Shown: positions 16,913 through 26,759 of the stretch, in pieces
Numbering within the stretch: the stretch's first letter is position 1
Layout of the letters: each line of letters opens with the position of its first letter
Assembly: GCF_008831265.1 (NCBI RefSeq)
Contig: NZ_VTTH01000002.1
Location: forward strand, 864,700 to 928,699
DNA: 64,000 nucleotides
Direction: 5' to 3'
Origin: Lacisediminimonas profundi
GTDB lineage: Bacteria > Pseudomonadota > Gammaproteobacteria > Burkholderiales > Burkholderiaceae_D
Notes under the pieces: model-generated
What the model was told of the DNA's origin: nothing
Databases searched by the model: none
What the model saw: the letters and a program-made list of their open reading frames with translations, nothing else
Translations under genes and position numbers: made by a program

Positions 16913-18091
16913 TCAAAGTACCTCGAACAATCCGGCAGCGCCCTGGCCGCCGCCTATGCACATGGTCACGACCACATACTTCGCGCCGCGGCGCTTGCCT
17001 TCGATCAGCGCATGGCCGGTCAGGCGCGCGCCCGACACGCCATAAGGATGGCCGACCGCAATCGCGCCGCCGTTGACGTTCAGGCGGTCCATCGGGATAC
17101 CGAGCTTGTCGGCGCAATACAGGACCTGCACCGCGAAGGCTTCGTTCAGTTCCCACAGGCCGATGTCCTCGACCTTCAGGCCGGCACGCTTGAGCAACTT
17201 CGGAATGGCGAACACGGGGCCGATGCCCATTTCGTCCGGCTCGCAGCCGGCGACCGCAAAGCCGCGGAACACGCCCAGCGGTTGCAGGCCTTTTTGTGCA
17301 GCCATCTTGTCGCTCATGACGATGGCCATCGAAGCGCCGTCGGAAAACTGGCTGGCGTTGCCGGCAGCGATAACGCCGCCTGGCACTGCCGGGCGAATCT
17401 TGGACACGGCTTCATAAGTGGTGTCGGCGCGGATGCCTTCATCGGCGCGGATCGTGACTTCGCGCGTCACGATCATGCCGGTGTCGCGGTCGGCGACGCC
17501 CATCACGGTCGTCATCGGCACGATCTCCTGGTCGAACTTGCCGGCCGCCTGTGCCGCGGCGGCGCGCTGCTGGCTCTGCACGCCATATTCATCCTGGCGC
17601 TCGCGGCCGATCTTGTAGCGGCTGGCGACCGTCTCGGCGGTCTGCAACATTGGCCAGTACACCGCCGGCTTGTGCTCTTTCAGCCAGGTCTCGACGATCA
17701 TGTGGCGATTGGCTTCGTTCTGCACGCAGGAAATCGATTCGACGCCGCCGGCTGCGTAAATCTCGCCCTCGCCGGCGATGATGCGCTGGGCAGCCGTCGC
17801 GATGGTCTGCAGCCCCGACGAGCAGAAACGGTTGATGGTAATGCCAGCCGTCGTCACCGGGCAGCCGCCACGCAGGGCGATCTGGCGGCCAATGTTGCTG
17901 CCGGTGGCGCCTTCGGGGGTGGCGCAGCCGACCAGCACGTCTTCCACTTCGCCCGGCTCGATCCTGGCGCGCTCGATCGCGGCCTGCAGTACATGACCGC
18001 CCAGCGTGGCGCCGTGCGTCATGTTGAAAGCGCCTTTCCAGGACTTTGCCAGTCCGGTGCGGGCAGTGGATACGATGACGGCGTCAGTCAT
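16913..18091 (-). CDS. Acetyl-CoA C-acyltransferase (thiolase)
   Basis: A 392-residue thiolase. The acyl-accepting Cys90 is in [15 protein letters not shown] is present, His348 is in [16 protein letters not shown], and the second Cys378 is in TMCIGGGQG. It performs the final thiolytic cleavage of beta-oxidation, or the reverse condensation. It is the first gene of the leftward run, with the acyl-CoA dehydrogenase 18 bp downstream, so it probably sets the operon promoter in the 263-bp gap shared with the divergent transporter gene. Confidence 0.92.
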   Translation of the reverse strand: MTDAVIVSTARTGLAKSWKGAFNMTHGATLGGHVLQAAIERARIEPGEVEDVLVGCATPEGATGSNIGRQIALRGGCPVTTAGITINRFCSSGLQTIATAAQRIIAGEGEIYAAGGVESISCVQNEANRHMIVETWLKEHKPAVYWPMLQTAETVASRYKIGRERQDEYGVQSQQRAAAAQAAGKFDQEIVPMTTVMGVADRDTGMIVTREVTIRADEGIRADTTYEAVSKIRPAVPGGVIAAGNASQFSDGASMAIVMSDKMAAQKGLQPLGVFRGFAVAGCEPDEMGIGPVFAIPKLLKRAGLKVEDIGLWELNEAFAVQVLYCADKLGIPMDRLNVNGGAIAVGHPYGVSGARLTGHALIEGKRRGAKYVVVTMCIGGGQGAAGLFEVL

Positions 18092-18233
18092 GAGGGTCTC
18101 CTGTGTGGTGTGGCCTTCGAGGCGCTTGGTATGGAATCAGTCAGGGAAAGAATAGCATATTAGTACGGTCGTTCGGAAACCGCGCCGCACGTCCCCCGTA
18201 CCTTCGCCGCTCCTGCACCGCCCTTCAGCCCCA

Positions 18234-18275
18234 CTGTAAGGTTCTGTAAGTTTGAAGCAAGTTATCCGTAAGTTT
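18234..18275. promoter_or_regulatory. Spaced direct repeats (CTGTAAG) upstream of the transporter
   Basis: CTGTAAG occurs at 18234 and 18244, and CCGTAAGTTTG at 18265 partners CTGTAAGTTTG at 18244. The intervals are 10 and 22 bp, roughly one and two helical turns. Such phasing suggests a regulator-binding site in the region between the thiolase and transporter genes. No regulator gene is adjacent. Confidence 0.4.
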
Positions 18276-18354
18276 GTATACCTACACTGCGTGCAAGCTC
18301 CGGTGTTTGACTCCGGGCTTCCAAGTCCATCAAATATATTAATCAGGAGACAGC

Positions 18355-20022
18355 ATGGCCAAAGTCCAGACCGCATCACGCGGTATCACGGCGGAAGAGC
18401 GGAAGGTTATCTTCGCGTCTTCCCTGGGTACCGTGTTCGAATGGTACGACTTCTATCTATACGGCTCGCTGGCGGCAATTATCGCCAAGCAATTCTTTGC
18501 CGGTACCGACCCCAACACCGCGTTCATCTTCGCACTGCTCGCCTTTGCTGCCGGCTTCATCGTGCGTCCGTTTGGCGCACTTGTGTTCGGCCGCCTTGGC
18601 GACATGATCGGCCGCAAGTACACATTCCTGGTGACCATCGTCATCATGGGTTCCTCGACCTTCCTGGTCGGCTTGTTGCCGACTTACGCCTCGATCGGCA
18701 TTGCCGCGCCGGTGATCCTGATCTCGCTGCGTATCCTGCAGGGCCTGGCGCTCGGCGGCGAATACGGCGGCGCGGCAACCTACGTTGCCGAGCATGCACC
18801 CGACGACAAGCGCGGCGCATTCACCGCATGGATCCAGACCACGGCAACGCTCGGCCTGTTCCTGTCGTTGATGGTGATCCTGGCAACCCGTACCGCGCTC
18901 GGCGAAGCTGCATTCGCTGACTGGGGATGGCGCGTGCCTTTCCTGCTCTCCATCTTCCTGCTCGGCGTCTCGGTCTGGATTCGCTTGTCGATGAATGAAT
19001 CGCCTGCCTTCGCGAAAATGAAAGCAGAGGGCAAGACGTCCAAGGCACCGCTGTCGGAAGCCTTCGCAAAGTGGGGCAACCTGAAGATCGTCATCCTGGC
19101 GCTGGTCGGCCTGACCGCTGGCCAAGCCGTGGTCTGGTACACCGGGCAGTTCTATGCACTGTTCTTCCTGACCCAGACGCTGAAGGTCGACGGCTCCACC
19201 GCCAACCTGCTGATCGCTGCATCGCTGGTGATCGGTACACCGTTCTTCATCCTGTTCGGTTCGCTGTCCGACAAGATCGGCCGCAAGCCGATCATCCTCG
19301 GCGGCTGCCTGATCGCAGCCCTGACCTACTTCCCGATCTTCAACGCGCTGACCCACTACGCGAATCCGAAGCTGGAAGCAGCCATCAAGAGCGCACCGGT
19401 GACCGTCATCGCCGATCCCGCCAAGTGCCAGTTCCTGTTCAACCCGACCGGCACCAAGAAGTTCACGTCCTCGTGCGACATCTCCCGTACGATCCTGGCC
19501 AACGCATCGGTGGCTTACACCAACGAAGCAGCTCCAGCCGGCTCGATCGCCAAGGTCAAGATCGGCGACAAGGTAATCGAAGGCTATGACGCATCAAGCC
19601 TGCCGAAAGCCGAAGCCGACGCCAAGGACAAGGCCTTCAAGAAAGAAATGGCTGATGCCATCAAGGCTGCCGGCTATCCTGCCAAGGCTGATCCGGCCGA
19701 GATCAACAAAGGCATGGTGCTGGTGCTGCTGACGATCCTGGTGATCTACGTGACCATGGTCTACGGCCCGATTGCGGCGATGCTGGTCGAACTGTTCCCG
19801 ACCCGTATCCGCTACACGTCGATGTCCCTGCCCTACCACATCGGCAATGGCTGGTTCGGCGGCCTGCTGCCGACCACGGCCTTTGCGCTGGTGGCCTACA
19901 AGGGCGACATCTACTACGGCCTCTGGTATCCGATCATCATTGCGCTGATGACCTTCGTGATCGGCCTGATCTTTGTCCCCGAAACCAAGGACATGGACAT
20001 CTACGCGACCGAGCGCAACTAA
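18355..20022 (+). CDS. MHS-family metabolite:H+ symporter (MFS) with large periplasmic insert
   Basis: A 555-residue major-facilitator protein. SSLGTVFEWYDFYLYG at the N terminus, RPFGALVFGRLGDMIGRK and the ILQGLALGGEYGGA loop are the hallmark of the metabolite:H+ symporter group (ProP, KgtP, ShiA). Usual length is about 430-460. The extra length is a hydrophilic segment of about 115 residues (336-452) between the predicted ninth and tenth membrane helices, thus periplasmic, containing Cys358 and Cys374. The ribosome site is AGGAGA. The substrate is unknown; divergence from the thiolase operon hints at an organic acid. Confidence 0.88.
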   Translation: MAKVQTASRGITAEERKVIFASSLGTVFEWYDFYLYGSLAAIIAKQFFAGTDPNTAFIFALLAFAAGFIVRPFGALVFGRLGDMIGRKYTFLVTIVIMGSSTFLVGLLPTYASIGIAAPVILISLRILQGLALGGEYGGAATYVAEHAPDDKRGAFTAWIQTTATLGLFLSLMVILATRTALGEAAFADWGWRVPFLLSIFLLGVSVWIRLSMNESPAFAKMKAEGKTSKAPLSEAFAKWGNLKIVILALVGLTAGQAVVWYTGQFYALFFLTQTLKVDGSTANLLIAASLVIGTPFFILFGSLSDKIGRKPIILGGCLIAALTYFPIFNALTHYANPKLEAAIKSAPVTVIADPAKCQFLFNPTGTKKFTSSCDISRTILANASVAYTNEAAPAGSIAKVKIGDKVIEGYDASSLPKAEADAKDKAFKKEMADAIKAAGYPAKADPAEINKGMVLVLLTILVIYVTMVYGPIAAMLVELFPTRIRYTSMSLPYHIGNGWFGGLLPTTAFALVAYKGDIYYGLWYPIIIALMTFVIGLIFVPETKDMDIYATERN

Positions 20023-20071
20023 AGCAAGGCAAGCAAGCCGGGCACGAAGTACCGTGCCCGGCGCATCATCT

Positions 20072-20107
20072 GCACCCCGCATGCCCCTGGCTGCGGGGTG
20101 TTTTTCT
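20072..20107 (+). terminator. Rho-independent terminator of the MHS transporter gene
   Basis: A stem CACCCCGC / GCGGGGTG followed by TTTTTC, preceded at 20038-20063 by another perfect hairpin (GCCGGGCAC / GTGCCCGGC). Confidence 0.85.
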
Positions 20108-20177
20108 TTGTTCGACCGAATGTTCGGTGAACATGCTTCGCCATCGCCTTTTCGGTCGCCTACCGCGCTCCATTTCA

Positions 20178-20210
20178 GTTAATCGCACACACACGACGAT
20201 CGCGATTAAC
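20178..20210. promoter_or_regulatory. Inverted repeat upstream of the Ser/Thr-rich gene
   Basis: GTTAATCGC and GCGATTAAC are perfect 9-bp arms separated by 15 bases, 132 bases before the next gene. A smaller palindrome TGTTC-GGT-GAACA lies at 20122-20134. Both look like operator half-site arrangements; no cognate regulator can be named. Confidence 0.4.
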
Positions 20211-20341
20211 AGATCAAACTCTTTTGCCCTGCCCTGTTACCGATGCGCCAGCGCCAGCCGTGACTGCGCCACGCTTGCCCGTCCGGGTGCCTGCGCCCGC
20301 AAGGACACTGATCCGTTGACCATCATTACAGGGAACACAGA

Positions 20342-21610
20342 TTGAATCCGAAAGCCTCCCCCAGGTCTCCCTACAAGAGTCCGTACGCCCACACCACCAG
20401 CAGTACCAGCACCACCACCAGCACCAGCACCACCAGCTCTACCACCACGCAACCGGCCCCCGTGAACCAGAGGACGAACAGCTCCGCAACGGCATCGCCC
20501 GGCCATGCAGACAGGCAAAAGCACCTTGCACGCAGCCCATCGTCCCCTCCCCGCGTGCACACCAGTGACAGAAATGCGGTGCGCACGATGCGCGCCGCCT
20601 GGTCATCGCTGAAAAACGAGTTGTACCAGTCTGGCCTGGTGCAGCAAAGTCCACTGATCCAGGCTCGCCTGAGGGAAATGGAAACGAAACTCATCACCAT
20701 GCCGGGCCACCGCGATGTCCGGATGGCGGTGACCCTGATAGGGATCATTGCCACTGCCCACACCAGTCGAGACCAGGCCAGCAGCGCCCGCATCGGCAAG
20801 GCCATCGAAAAGCTGGTGGAGAAACTGGAGGATGTATCGGCACTCCCGAGACTGGGCGGCATTCCATTGCGCGATGATTTGCGCCAGCTGCGACAGAACT
20901 CCGTGCGACAGGAACCCGAATCCCCCTCCATGGATCCTGCACTGTTCGCATACCGGAGAGCAGAGGGCGGCGGCAGCCAGGACGAACCGGGCACGATCGC
21001 GGTGATCTGGAACCACCTGACCACGATCATTCGCACGACCAGGGAGCTGGATTCCGATGACATCAGGGAACAAGTGCGCGATATCGCGCTCCACCTGGGC
21101 TGCGAAACGCCGGATGTTCCGACCTTGCGATACATGGCGCGCAAGCTGTACCTGATGTTGCGCAGCAAGATCGACCTCGGGGAGCACATCGTCGTCAGCT
21201 TCCTGTTGTCGCAACTGCTCGGGGCGATCGAATATCTTCCGGACTTGATTCCCTCGCCTTTCCGCGTGCCGCTTGCGCAACCCCAGGCAGCGCAACGCGA
21301 CCGGCCCCGCAGCGCGTCGACACCAGCGCGGGCAAAAGGCGCTGCACTGCCGCGCACGATGCAAGCCTGGCGCCAGCTCAGGAAGGTACTGAAACTCGAC
21401 ACCGGCATCGCGAGTGCTGCTGCCAGCAATCTCAGCCGGATGTTTGCGCTGGCTTCGCAACGGCCGGTCGACCAGCGCCGGGCTGCCCTGGCCGCCGCCA
21501 AGTTGGCCTTGCGTGCGGCATTGCCCGATGGCGCAAGCCTCGGCGATCCGCAATACTGCAATCTGCGGAATGCGCTCGACGCTTATTGTTCGATGCTTCA
21601 AGCAGAGTAG
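20342..21610 (+). CDS. Unrecognised protein with Ser/Thr-rich N terminus and helical body
   Basis: A 422-residue protein of no family I recognise. The predicted start is a TTG with an AGGGA-type ribosome site; the next in-frame ATG is about 80 codons in. Residues 1-75 are Ser/Thr/Pro-rich and presumably disordered (runs of STSTTTSTSTTSSTTT). The rest is predicted alpha-helical in two blocks (about 80-180 and 215-300), with a Pro/Arg-rich spacer around 310-340 and a third helical block (345-422). No signal peptide or membrane span is apparent. A disordered Ser-rich N terminus is typical of type III secretion substrates, but this is not evidence on its own. Confidence 0.6.
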   Translation: MNPKASPRSPYKSPYAHTTSSTSTTTSTSTTSSTTTQPAPVNQRTNSSATASPGHADRQKHLARSPSSPPRVHTSDRNAVRTMRAAWSSLKNELYQSGLVQQSPLIQARLREMETKLITMPGHRDVRMAVTLIGIIATAHTSRDQASSARIGKAIEKLVEKLEDVSALPRLGGIPLRDDLRQLRQNSVRQEPESPSMDPALFAYRRAEGGGSQDEPGTIAVIWNHLTTIIRTTRELDSDDIREQVRDIALHLGCETPDVPTLRYMARKLYLMLRSKIDLGEHIVVSFLLSQLLGAIEYLPDLIPSPFRVPLAQPQAAQRDRPRSASTPARAKGAALPRTMQAWRQLRKVLKLDTGIASAAASNLSRMFALASQRPVDQRRAALAAAKLALRAALPDGASLGDPQYCNLRNALDAYCSMLQAE

Positions 21611-21620
21611 ATGAAAGAGA

Positions 21621-21649
21621 CAATCGCGCCGGCCACCCCGGCGCGATTG
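21621..21649. terminator. Bidirectional hairpin between convergent genes
   Basis: A 12-bp perfect stem (CAATCGCGCCGG / CCGGCGCGATTG) with a 5-base loop sits between the stop codons of the convergent Ser/Thr-rich gene and penicillin-acylase gene. A T-rich tail exists only on the minus strand. Confidence 0.65.
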
Positions 21650-21660
21650 CCAGACTGTCA

Positions 21661-24087
21661 TCAGGGCAGCATCTTCAGCGTGCCCATGCTGCCCTGGTCG
21701 ACCTCGCTGCGCTGCATCCGCATCGGCACATACTGGACCTGGGCCCAGCGTTGCATGAAACTGCGGTACAGCGGCGACAGCGCATTGCCCGACTGGCCGG
21801 TCGAGTGGATGAAGCGCGAATTCTCCGGATCTGACAAATCATAGAGTGCCCGCAGGCTGGCAGCGTGACGGTTGTGAAAGGGATGCTCCTCGTCACGCAT
21901 GTTGTAGCGGCCGACATTGACCGTGTAGGTGTCGCCCGGCGACGGCACCCGCAACTCGAACATCTTCGCCAGCATCGGCACCCGGCTGAACGGCCTGTGC
22001 TCCGCACGGGCGACATGGGCGTCGCCCCAGCGCCAGCTTTGCATGTCGCTGCCATGACGCTGTTCGAGGCCGGCCAGGGCCGAATCGAGTGAACTGGCCA
22101 GCAGTTGCGCGCAATCGGTCGCGACAGCACCTGGCCGCGTGTCACGGCACCACGACGACTGGCCGTTCCGGTCCTGCAGCACATTGACCATTGCCGCATG
22201 CACGTTGCGCTGTTCGAAGTAATCCTTCATCAGCGGCTCGCCCAGTTCATCGGTGAATATCCGGCGCGCCAGTTCACGGGTCCAGGCGTTAAAGATCAAT
22301 GGCTGCGGCCGGTCCACCGACATTTCTCCCTGCCATCCGGCCAGCAGCGCCAGCGCGTCACGGCTGCGCTGGTTCATTGCTTGCGTCTTGCGCACCAGCG
22401 GCAGCAGCTCGCTTGCCGCCAGCGACAACTCATCCTTCTGGATCCGCGCAATGCTGTCCATGTCGTGCCGTTCGCGCGCGTCCAGCAGGCTCCTGATGCG
22501 CTGCGCCCGGTAAGGCAGGCTCCATTCGCTGGTCAGGAAATGCGGATAGTCGGCGCCGACGATTTTTTCATTGGCGGTCGCGATCTTGCCGGACGGCGGA
22601 TTGAAATTGCGCGGCAGCTGCTCGAACGGAATGAAGCCATTCCAGTCATAGCGCGCATCCCAGCCAGGCGCCGGCGCCAGCCCGCGCAAGTCATTTTCCG
22701 GTTTGCGCAGCGGCACCCGGCCTGGCGCAATGAAGCCGATATTGCCATCCACGTCCGCATACACCACGCTCTGCTGCGGCGAATGGAATTCGCGGGTCGC
22801 CGCCAGGAACTCGTCCCAGTTCGATGCGGTGCTGACGCGCAGGCCGCCCTGTATCGTCATGTCATCCGGCCGCAACGCAGTCCAGGCAAACGCCACCACC
22901 AGCCGTTGCGCATCGACACCGGTTTTTTCCAGCACCGGCAGCGCGCCCGTGATCACCGGGCCGTGGCGGGTCTCGCGCACCGCCATCGTCACGTCGGCCT
23001 GCCCCTTCACCCGGATTACTTCCTGCCGGGTTTCGAACCGGGCCCAGCCATCCGGCGTCCGGTACTGCGCCGCATCCGCGGGATTGACTTGCTCCAGATA
23101 CAGATCCTGCACATCCGGCGCGGTATTGGTGAATCCCCATGCAATCCGCTTGTTGCGGCCAAGGACGACACCCGGCAGTCCGGGCAGCGTGGCGCCAATC
23201 ACGTCAAGCCCGGGCGCCGACAGATGCGCGAAATACCAGAGAGCCGGCGCGCCTAGCGCAAGGTGCGGATCGTTGGCCAGCAGCGGCTTTCCCGACACCG
23301 TATGCCGCCCGCTGAGCACCCAGTTGTTCGACCCCATGCCTTCAATGCCCGATGGCGGCGCCAGTGCCGCCACCTGCTCCAGTTGCCGGGTGCTGGCCTG
23401 CAGGCTACGGTACAGGCCGGTGTAATCGCGCGTGGGCACAGGCTCATCGCCGGGATAGGGCGGCAGGAAGGCGTTGATCTGCTCCAGCGTCAGGCGCTGG
23501 GAAAGCCGCATGCGCAATATCTCCTGGGTCCAGTTCGCACCCAGATCCCAGGCCATCATGGTCTGCCATGCGACCGAATCCACCGGCTGCCACGGCTCGG
23601 GCCGGGGCGCGCCGGTCAGCAAGAACTCCGGCGGCAGCACCGCGCTGTCATGCGCAAGCCAGGCATTGATGCCATCGGCATAGGCGCGCAGCACCGCCTG
23701 CGTGTCGGGAGCCAACCGCTGCCAGATCTGTTCGGCGTTGCGCCGTATGCCCAGCGTGCGCAAGAAGCGGTCAGTGCCGAGCGCATTGGGCCCGAGAATC
23801 TCCGCCATCCGGCCGGCGGCGATCCGTCGGTTCATTTCCAGTTGCCACATGCGGTCCTGCGCATGCACATAGCCCAGTGCGAACCAGGCGTCGCGCGCAG
23901 AGCCGGCATAGATGTGCGGTATGCCCTCCGCATCGCGCACCACATCGACCGCCTGGCGCAGGCCGGGCACCTGCAGCTTGCCATCCGTTTGCGGCAGGCT
24001 GGCATTGCGATACCACAGCAGCGCGGCCGCCAGCGCCGTGATCGCAAGCAACGACAACCACAGCACGGCTTTCCATCGTCTCTTCAT
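21661..24087 (-). CDS. Penicillin-acylase-family Ntn hydrolase
   Basis: An 808-residue protein. The N-terminal hydrophobic helix after MKRRWKAV is a signal or anchor. The alpha-subunit region contains DVVRDAEGIPHIYA and GYVHAQDRMWQLEM. The spacer end and catalytic serine are at MGSNNWVLSG, where Ser253 would become the N-terminal nucleophile after autocleavage. The family includes penicillin, cephalosporin and N-acyl-homoserine-lactone acylases (PvdQ/QuiP type); the natural role here is unknown, with quorum-signal or amide hydrolysis possible. The start at 24087 is taken because the protein then opens with Lys/Arg and the helix. Confidence 0.9.
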   Translation of the reverse strand: MKRRWKAVLWLSLLAITALAAALLWYRNASLPQTDGKLQVPGLRQAVDVVRDAEGIPHIYAGSARDAWFALGYVHAQDRMWQLEMNRRIAAGRMAEILGPNALGTDRFLRTLGIRRNAEQIWQRLAPDTQAVLRAYADGINAWLAHDSAVLPPEFLLTGAPRPEPWQPVDSVAWQTMMAWDLGANWTQEILRMRLSQRLTLEQINAFLPPYPGDEPVPTRDYTGLYRSLQASTRQLEQVAALAPPSGIEGMGSNNWVLSGRHTVSGKPLLANDPHLALGAPALWYFAHLSAPGLDVIGATLPGLPGVVLGRNKRIAWGFTNTAPDVQDLYLEQVNPADAAQYRTPDGWARFETRQEVIRVKGQADVTMAVRETRHGPVITGALPVLEKTGVDAQRLVVAFAWTALRPDDMTIQGGLRVSTASNWDEFLAATREFHSPQQSVVYADVDGNIGFIAPGRVPLRKPENDLRGLAPAPGWDARYDWNGFIPFEQLPRNFNPPSGKIATANEKIVGADYPHFLTSEWSLPYRAQRIRSLLDARERHDMDSIARIQKDELSLAASELLPLVRKTQAMNQRSRDALALLAGWQGEMSVDRPQPLIFNAWTRELARRIFTDELGEPLMKDYFEQRNVHAAMVNVLQDRNGQSSWCRDTRPGAVATDCAQLLASSLDSALAGLEQRHGSDMQSWRWGDAHVARAEHRPFSRVPMLAKMFELRVPSPGDTYTVNVGRYNMRDEEHPFHNRHAASLRALYDLSDPENSRFIHSTGQSGNALSPLYRSFMQRWAQVQYVPMRMQRSEVDQGSMGTLKMLP

Positions 24088-24183
24088 TGTTGACCAAACC
24101 TTATAATTGCATGTTACGGCTTGCAAGTTACGATTTCCAAGTTACAACTTGCGCCCTCATCAATCAGCACTCACAGGACTCTC

Positions 24184-25809
24184 ATGGCGACCGGACATCA
24201 TAATGACTTTCTTCAATTCGATGTCGCCATCGTCGGCAGCGGACTGGGCGGGATGACCGTCGCACTGCATCTGGCCAGGACGAAAAAGGTCCTGTTGATC
24301 GCCAAGCGGGAATTGCTGGGTGGCGCAAGCGACTGGGCACAGGGCGGCATCGCCGCCGTGCTGGACTCCGGCGACAGCGTCGAATCGCACCTGCAGGACA
24401 CCCTGGTTGCAGGGGCCGGACTGTGCGATGAAGGGGCGACCCGCTTCATCATCGAGAACAGCACGGACGCGATTCAGTGGCTGATCGACATGGGCGTGCC
24501 GTTTTCGCCCGACCCGTCGGCGCAACGCGGTTTTCACCTGACCCGGGAAGGCGGACACAGCCATCGCCGCATCATCCATGCAGCCGATGCAACCGGGCAT
24601 GCGGTACAGGTGACGCTGGAACAGGCAGTGCGTGCGCATCCGAACATCGAGTTGATGGAACACCACATCGCGATCGACCTGATCACCTCGGACCGGATCG
24701 GGATTGATGGCCCGGCGCGATGCGTGGGACTGTATGCACAGGATATCAACAGCGGCCGGGTGCTGACCATCGCCGCGGCGCACACCGTGCTGGCGACCGG
24801 CGGCGCGGGCAAGGTGTACCTGTACACCACCAATCCCGACACAGCGACCGGCGACGGGATTGCGATGGCATGGCGCGCCGGATGCCGGGTGGCGAACATG
24901 GAATTCATCCAGTTCCATCCGACCTGCCTCTATCACCCATATGCGAAATCCTTCCTGATCAGCGAAGCGGTGCGCGGCGAAGGCGGCCTGCTGAAACTGC
25001 CGGCCCAGGCCGGCGCCGATGCCGGCCAGCGCTTCATGCCGGCGCAGCACGAGCGCGCCGAACTGGCGCCGCGCGACATCGTCGCCCGCGCGATCGATTT
25101 CGAGATGAAAACGCGCGGGCTGGACCATGTCGACCTCGACATCAGCCACCAGTCCCCGGAATTCCTGCAAACACATTTTCCGAACATCCTGGCGCGCTGC
25201 CTGGAGTTTGGCATCGACATCCGGACCCAGCCGATTCCCGTGGTGCCCGCGGCGCACTACACATGCGGCGGCGTGGTCACGGACATGCATGGCCGCACCG
25301 ACTTGCCCGGGCTTTATGCGGTTGGCGAAACCGCGTACACCGGACTGCACGGCGCCAACCGGCTGGCCAGCAATTCGCTGCTCGAATGCCTGGTCCTAGG
25401 CCGCGCGGCGGCGGAACATGTCGCAAGCCAGCCCGCCTTCGTGCCGCCGGCGCTGCCCTTGTGGGACGAGAGCCGGGTGACCAATGCTGACGAGGAAGTG
25501 GTGATTGCGCACAACTGGGATGAACTGCGGCGCTCGATGTGGAATTACGTAGGCATCGTCAGGACCACGCGGCGCTTGCTGCGCGCGCGCAGCCGCATCC
25601 AGTTGCTGCAAGCGGAAATCGACGAGTATTACCGCCGCTTCCGGATCACCCGCGATCTGGTTGAATTGCGGAACCTGGTACAGGTGGCGGCGCTGATCGT
25701 GGAATGCGCGCTGGCGCGGCATGAGAGCCGCGGACTGCATGACACGCGGGATTATCCGGCGACACTGCCGGCGGCGTTGCCGACGGTGTTGACGCCTGCG
25801 GGACGGTGA
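24184..25809 (+). CDS. nadB: L-aspartate oxidase
   Basis: A 541-residue FAD enzyme that oxidises L-aspartate to iminoaspartate for de novo NAD synthesis. The FAD-binding motif [15 protein letters not shown] is near the N terminus. The substrate region has [19 protein letters not shown] and, later, [17 protein letters not shown] and the C-terminal [15 protein letters not shown]. The start at 24184 ([13 protein letters not shown]) has an AGGA ribosome site. It is divergent from the acylase gene. nadA and nadC are not in the window, so the pathway genes are scattered. Confidence 0.95.
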   Translation: MATGHHNDFLQFDVAIVGSGLGGMTVALHLARTKKVLLIAKRELLGGASDWAQGGIAAVLDSGDSVESHLQDTLVAGAGLCDEGATRFIIENSTDAIQWLIDMGVPFSPDPSAQRGFHLTREGGHSHRRIIHAADATGHAVQVTLEQAVRAHPNIELMEHHIAIDLITSDRIGIDGPARCVGLYAQDINSGRVLTIAAAHTVLATGGAGKVYLYTTNPDTATGDGIAMAWRAGCRVANMEFIQFHPTCLYHPYAKSFLISEAVRGEGGLLKLPAQAGADAGQRFMPAQHERAELAPRDIVARAIDFEMKTRGLDHVDLDISHQSPEFLQTHFPNILARCLEFGIDIRTQPIPVVPAAHYTCGGVVTDMHGRTDLPGLYAVGETAYTGLHGANRLASNSLLECLVLGRAAAEHVASQPAFVPPALPLWDESRVTNADEEVVIAHNWDELRRSMWNYVGIVRTTRRLLRARSRIQLLQAEIDEYYRRFRITRDLVELRNLVQVAALIVECALARHESRGLHDTRDYPATLPAALPTVLTPAGR

Positions 25810-25866
25810 AGTGAGGAGGCGCCAGGGGTAGCTCCCTACCAGGGTAGCCCTCCCCTTCAACGCTGG

Positions 25867-26228
25867 TCATTACCCATATCGGTGGGTGAGTGGTTTTGGA
25901 GTTTTGTGGCTTTGCGGCTCTCTGGCTTGCGGGTCGTGAGGCTGGGTTTGATGGCTGTGGTTGTGAAGCCGGGAGACACCCCGGCGGGTGTGTTCCTTTC
26001 TTTTAAAAAAAGAAAGGAACCAAAGAAAAAACGTCAAAACCCACTTGGCCAACGCCCGCTTCGATAGCCAACCAGACTCGGACGCCTGGGCCGAACCATT
26101 GCGGCGTTCGCGAGGGAGGTACTGCCACACGTTCGCCGCTGACCGGGATCAGCCAACCCGCTTCAATGCCGCCGACCGCACACCACCGCTCGTTGATCCC
26201 CAATTATTTTCGAAGCTGCTAATTTGCT
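25867..26228 (+). repeat. Dispersed repeat element, copy 1
   Basis: About 360 bases related to 26321-26672 (opposite orientation) and 33181-33520. Recognisable parts are GGTGGGTGAGTGGTTTTG, AAGCCGGGAGACACCCCGGC, a self-complementary CCTTTCTTTT...AAAGAAAGG segment and CACTTGGCCAACGCCCG. Stretches open in one frame are probably not genes. It begins 57 bases after the nadB stop. Confidence 0.85.
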
Positions 26229-26320
26229 CTTGAGGTCGGATCGCCAGGGAGTCAAGGCGCCTTGGAAATTTACTGCCGTTCTTCGCTGTTCCTTGTCTTT
26301 CTTCGAACAGTCCATCGCTT

Positions 26321-26672
26321 GTTTGAAGCTTCGAAAAAATTTAGGAGTCAACGGTGCGTCGGGCATCGGTATAAGACACTTCATGGGGTTGGCTGATTAG
26401 GTAAGCGGCACACAGCCGAGGGATCATCTCTCGCGAACGTTGCACTGAGTTAGCCCAGACATCCGAGTCTGGTTGGCTATCGAAGCGGGCGTTGGCCAAG
26501 TGGGTTTTGACTTTGGTTTCTTTGGTGACTTTCTTTTCCAAAAGAAAGTTACACACCCGCCGGGGTGTCTCCCGGCTTCACAACCACAGCCATCAAACCC
26601 AGCCTCACGAACCGCAAGCCAAAAAGCCGCAAAACCGCAAAACCACTCACCCACCGATATGGGTAATGACAA
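26321..26672 (-). repeat. Dispersed repeat element, copy 2 (inverted)
   Basis: The reverse complement of the element seen at 33181-33520, and partly of copy 1. With copy 1 it forms an imperfect inverted repeat of about 350-bp arms around a 90-bp centre, between the convergent ends of nadB and the CHRD lipoprotein gene. Confidence 0.85.
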
Positions 26673-26702
26673 GCCTTGAAAGGGATGGAGCCTTCGTGAG
26701 GG

Positions 26703-26736
26703 GGGCAAAAAAGCCGGAGACCGCAGTCCCCGGCTT
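26703..26736 (-). terminator. Terminator of the CHRD lipoprotein gene
   Basis: On the minus strand, AAAGCCGG / CCGGCTTT arms are followed by a run of Ts, 24 bases after the stop codon. Confidence 0.85.
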
Positions 26737-26759
26737 TCTGATCATGTAGATCAGGCGTT

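Noticed and set aside
25882..26750. Short open frames inside the dispersed element
   Set aside because: Found in several copies with disrupted frames, KKRKEPKKK-like composition, no domain; typical spurious calls.
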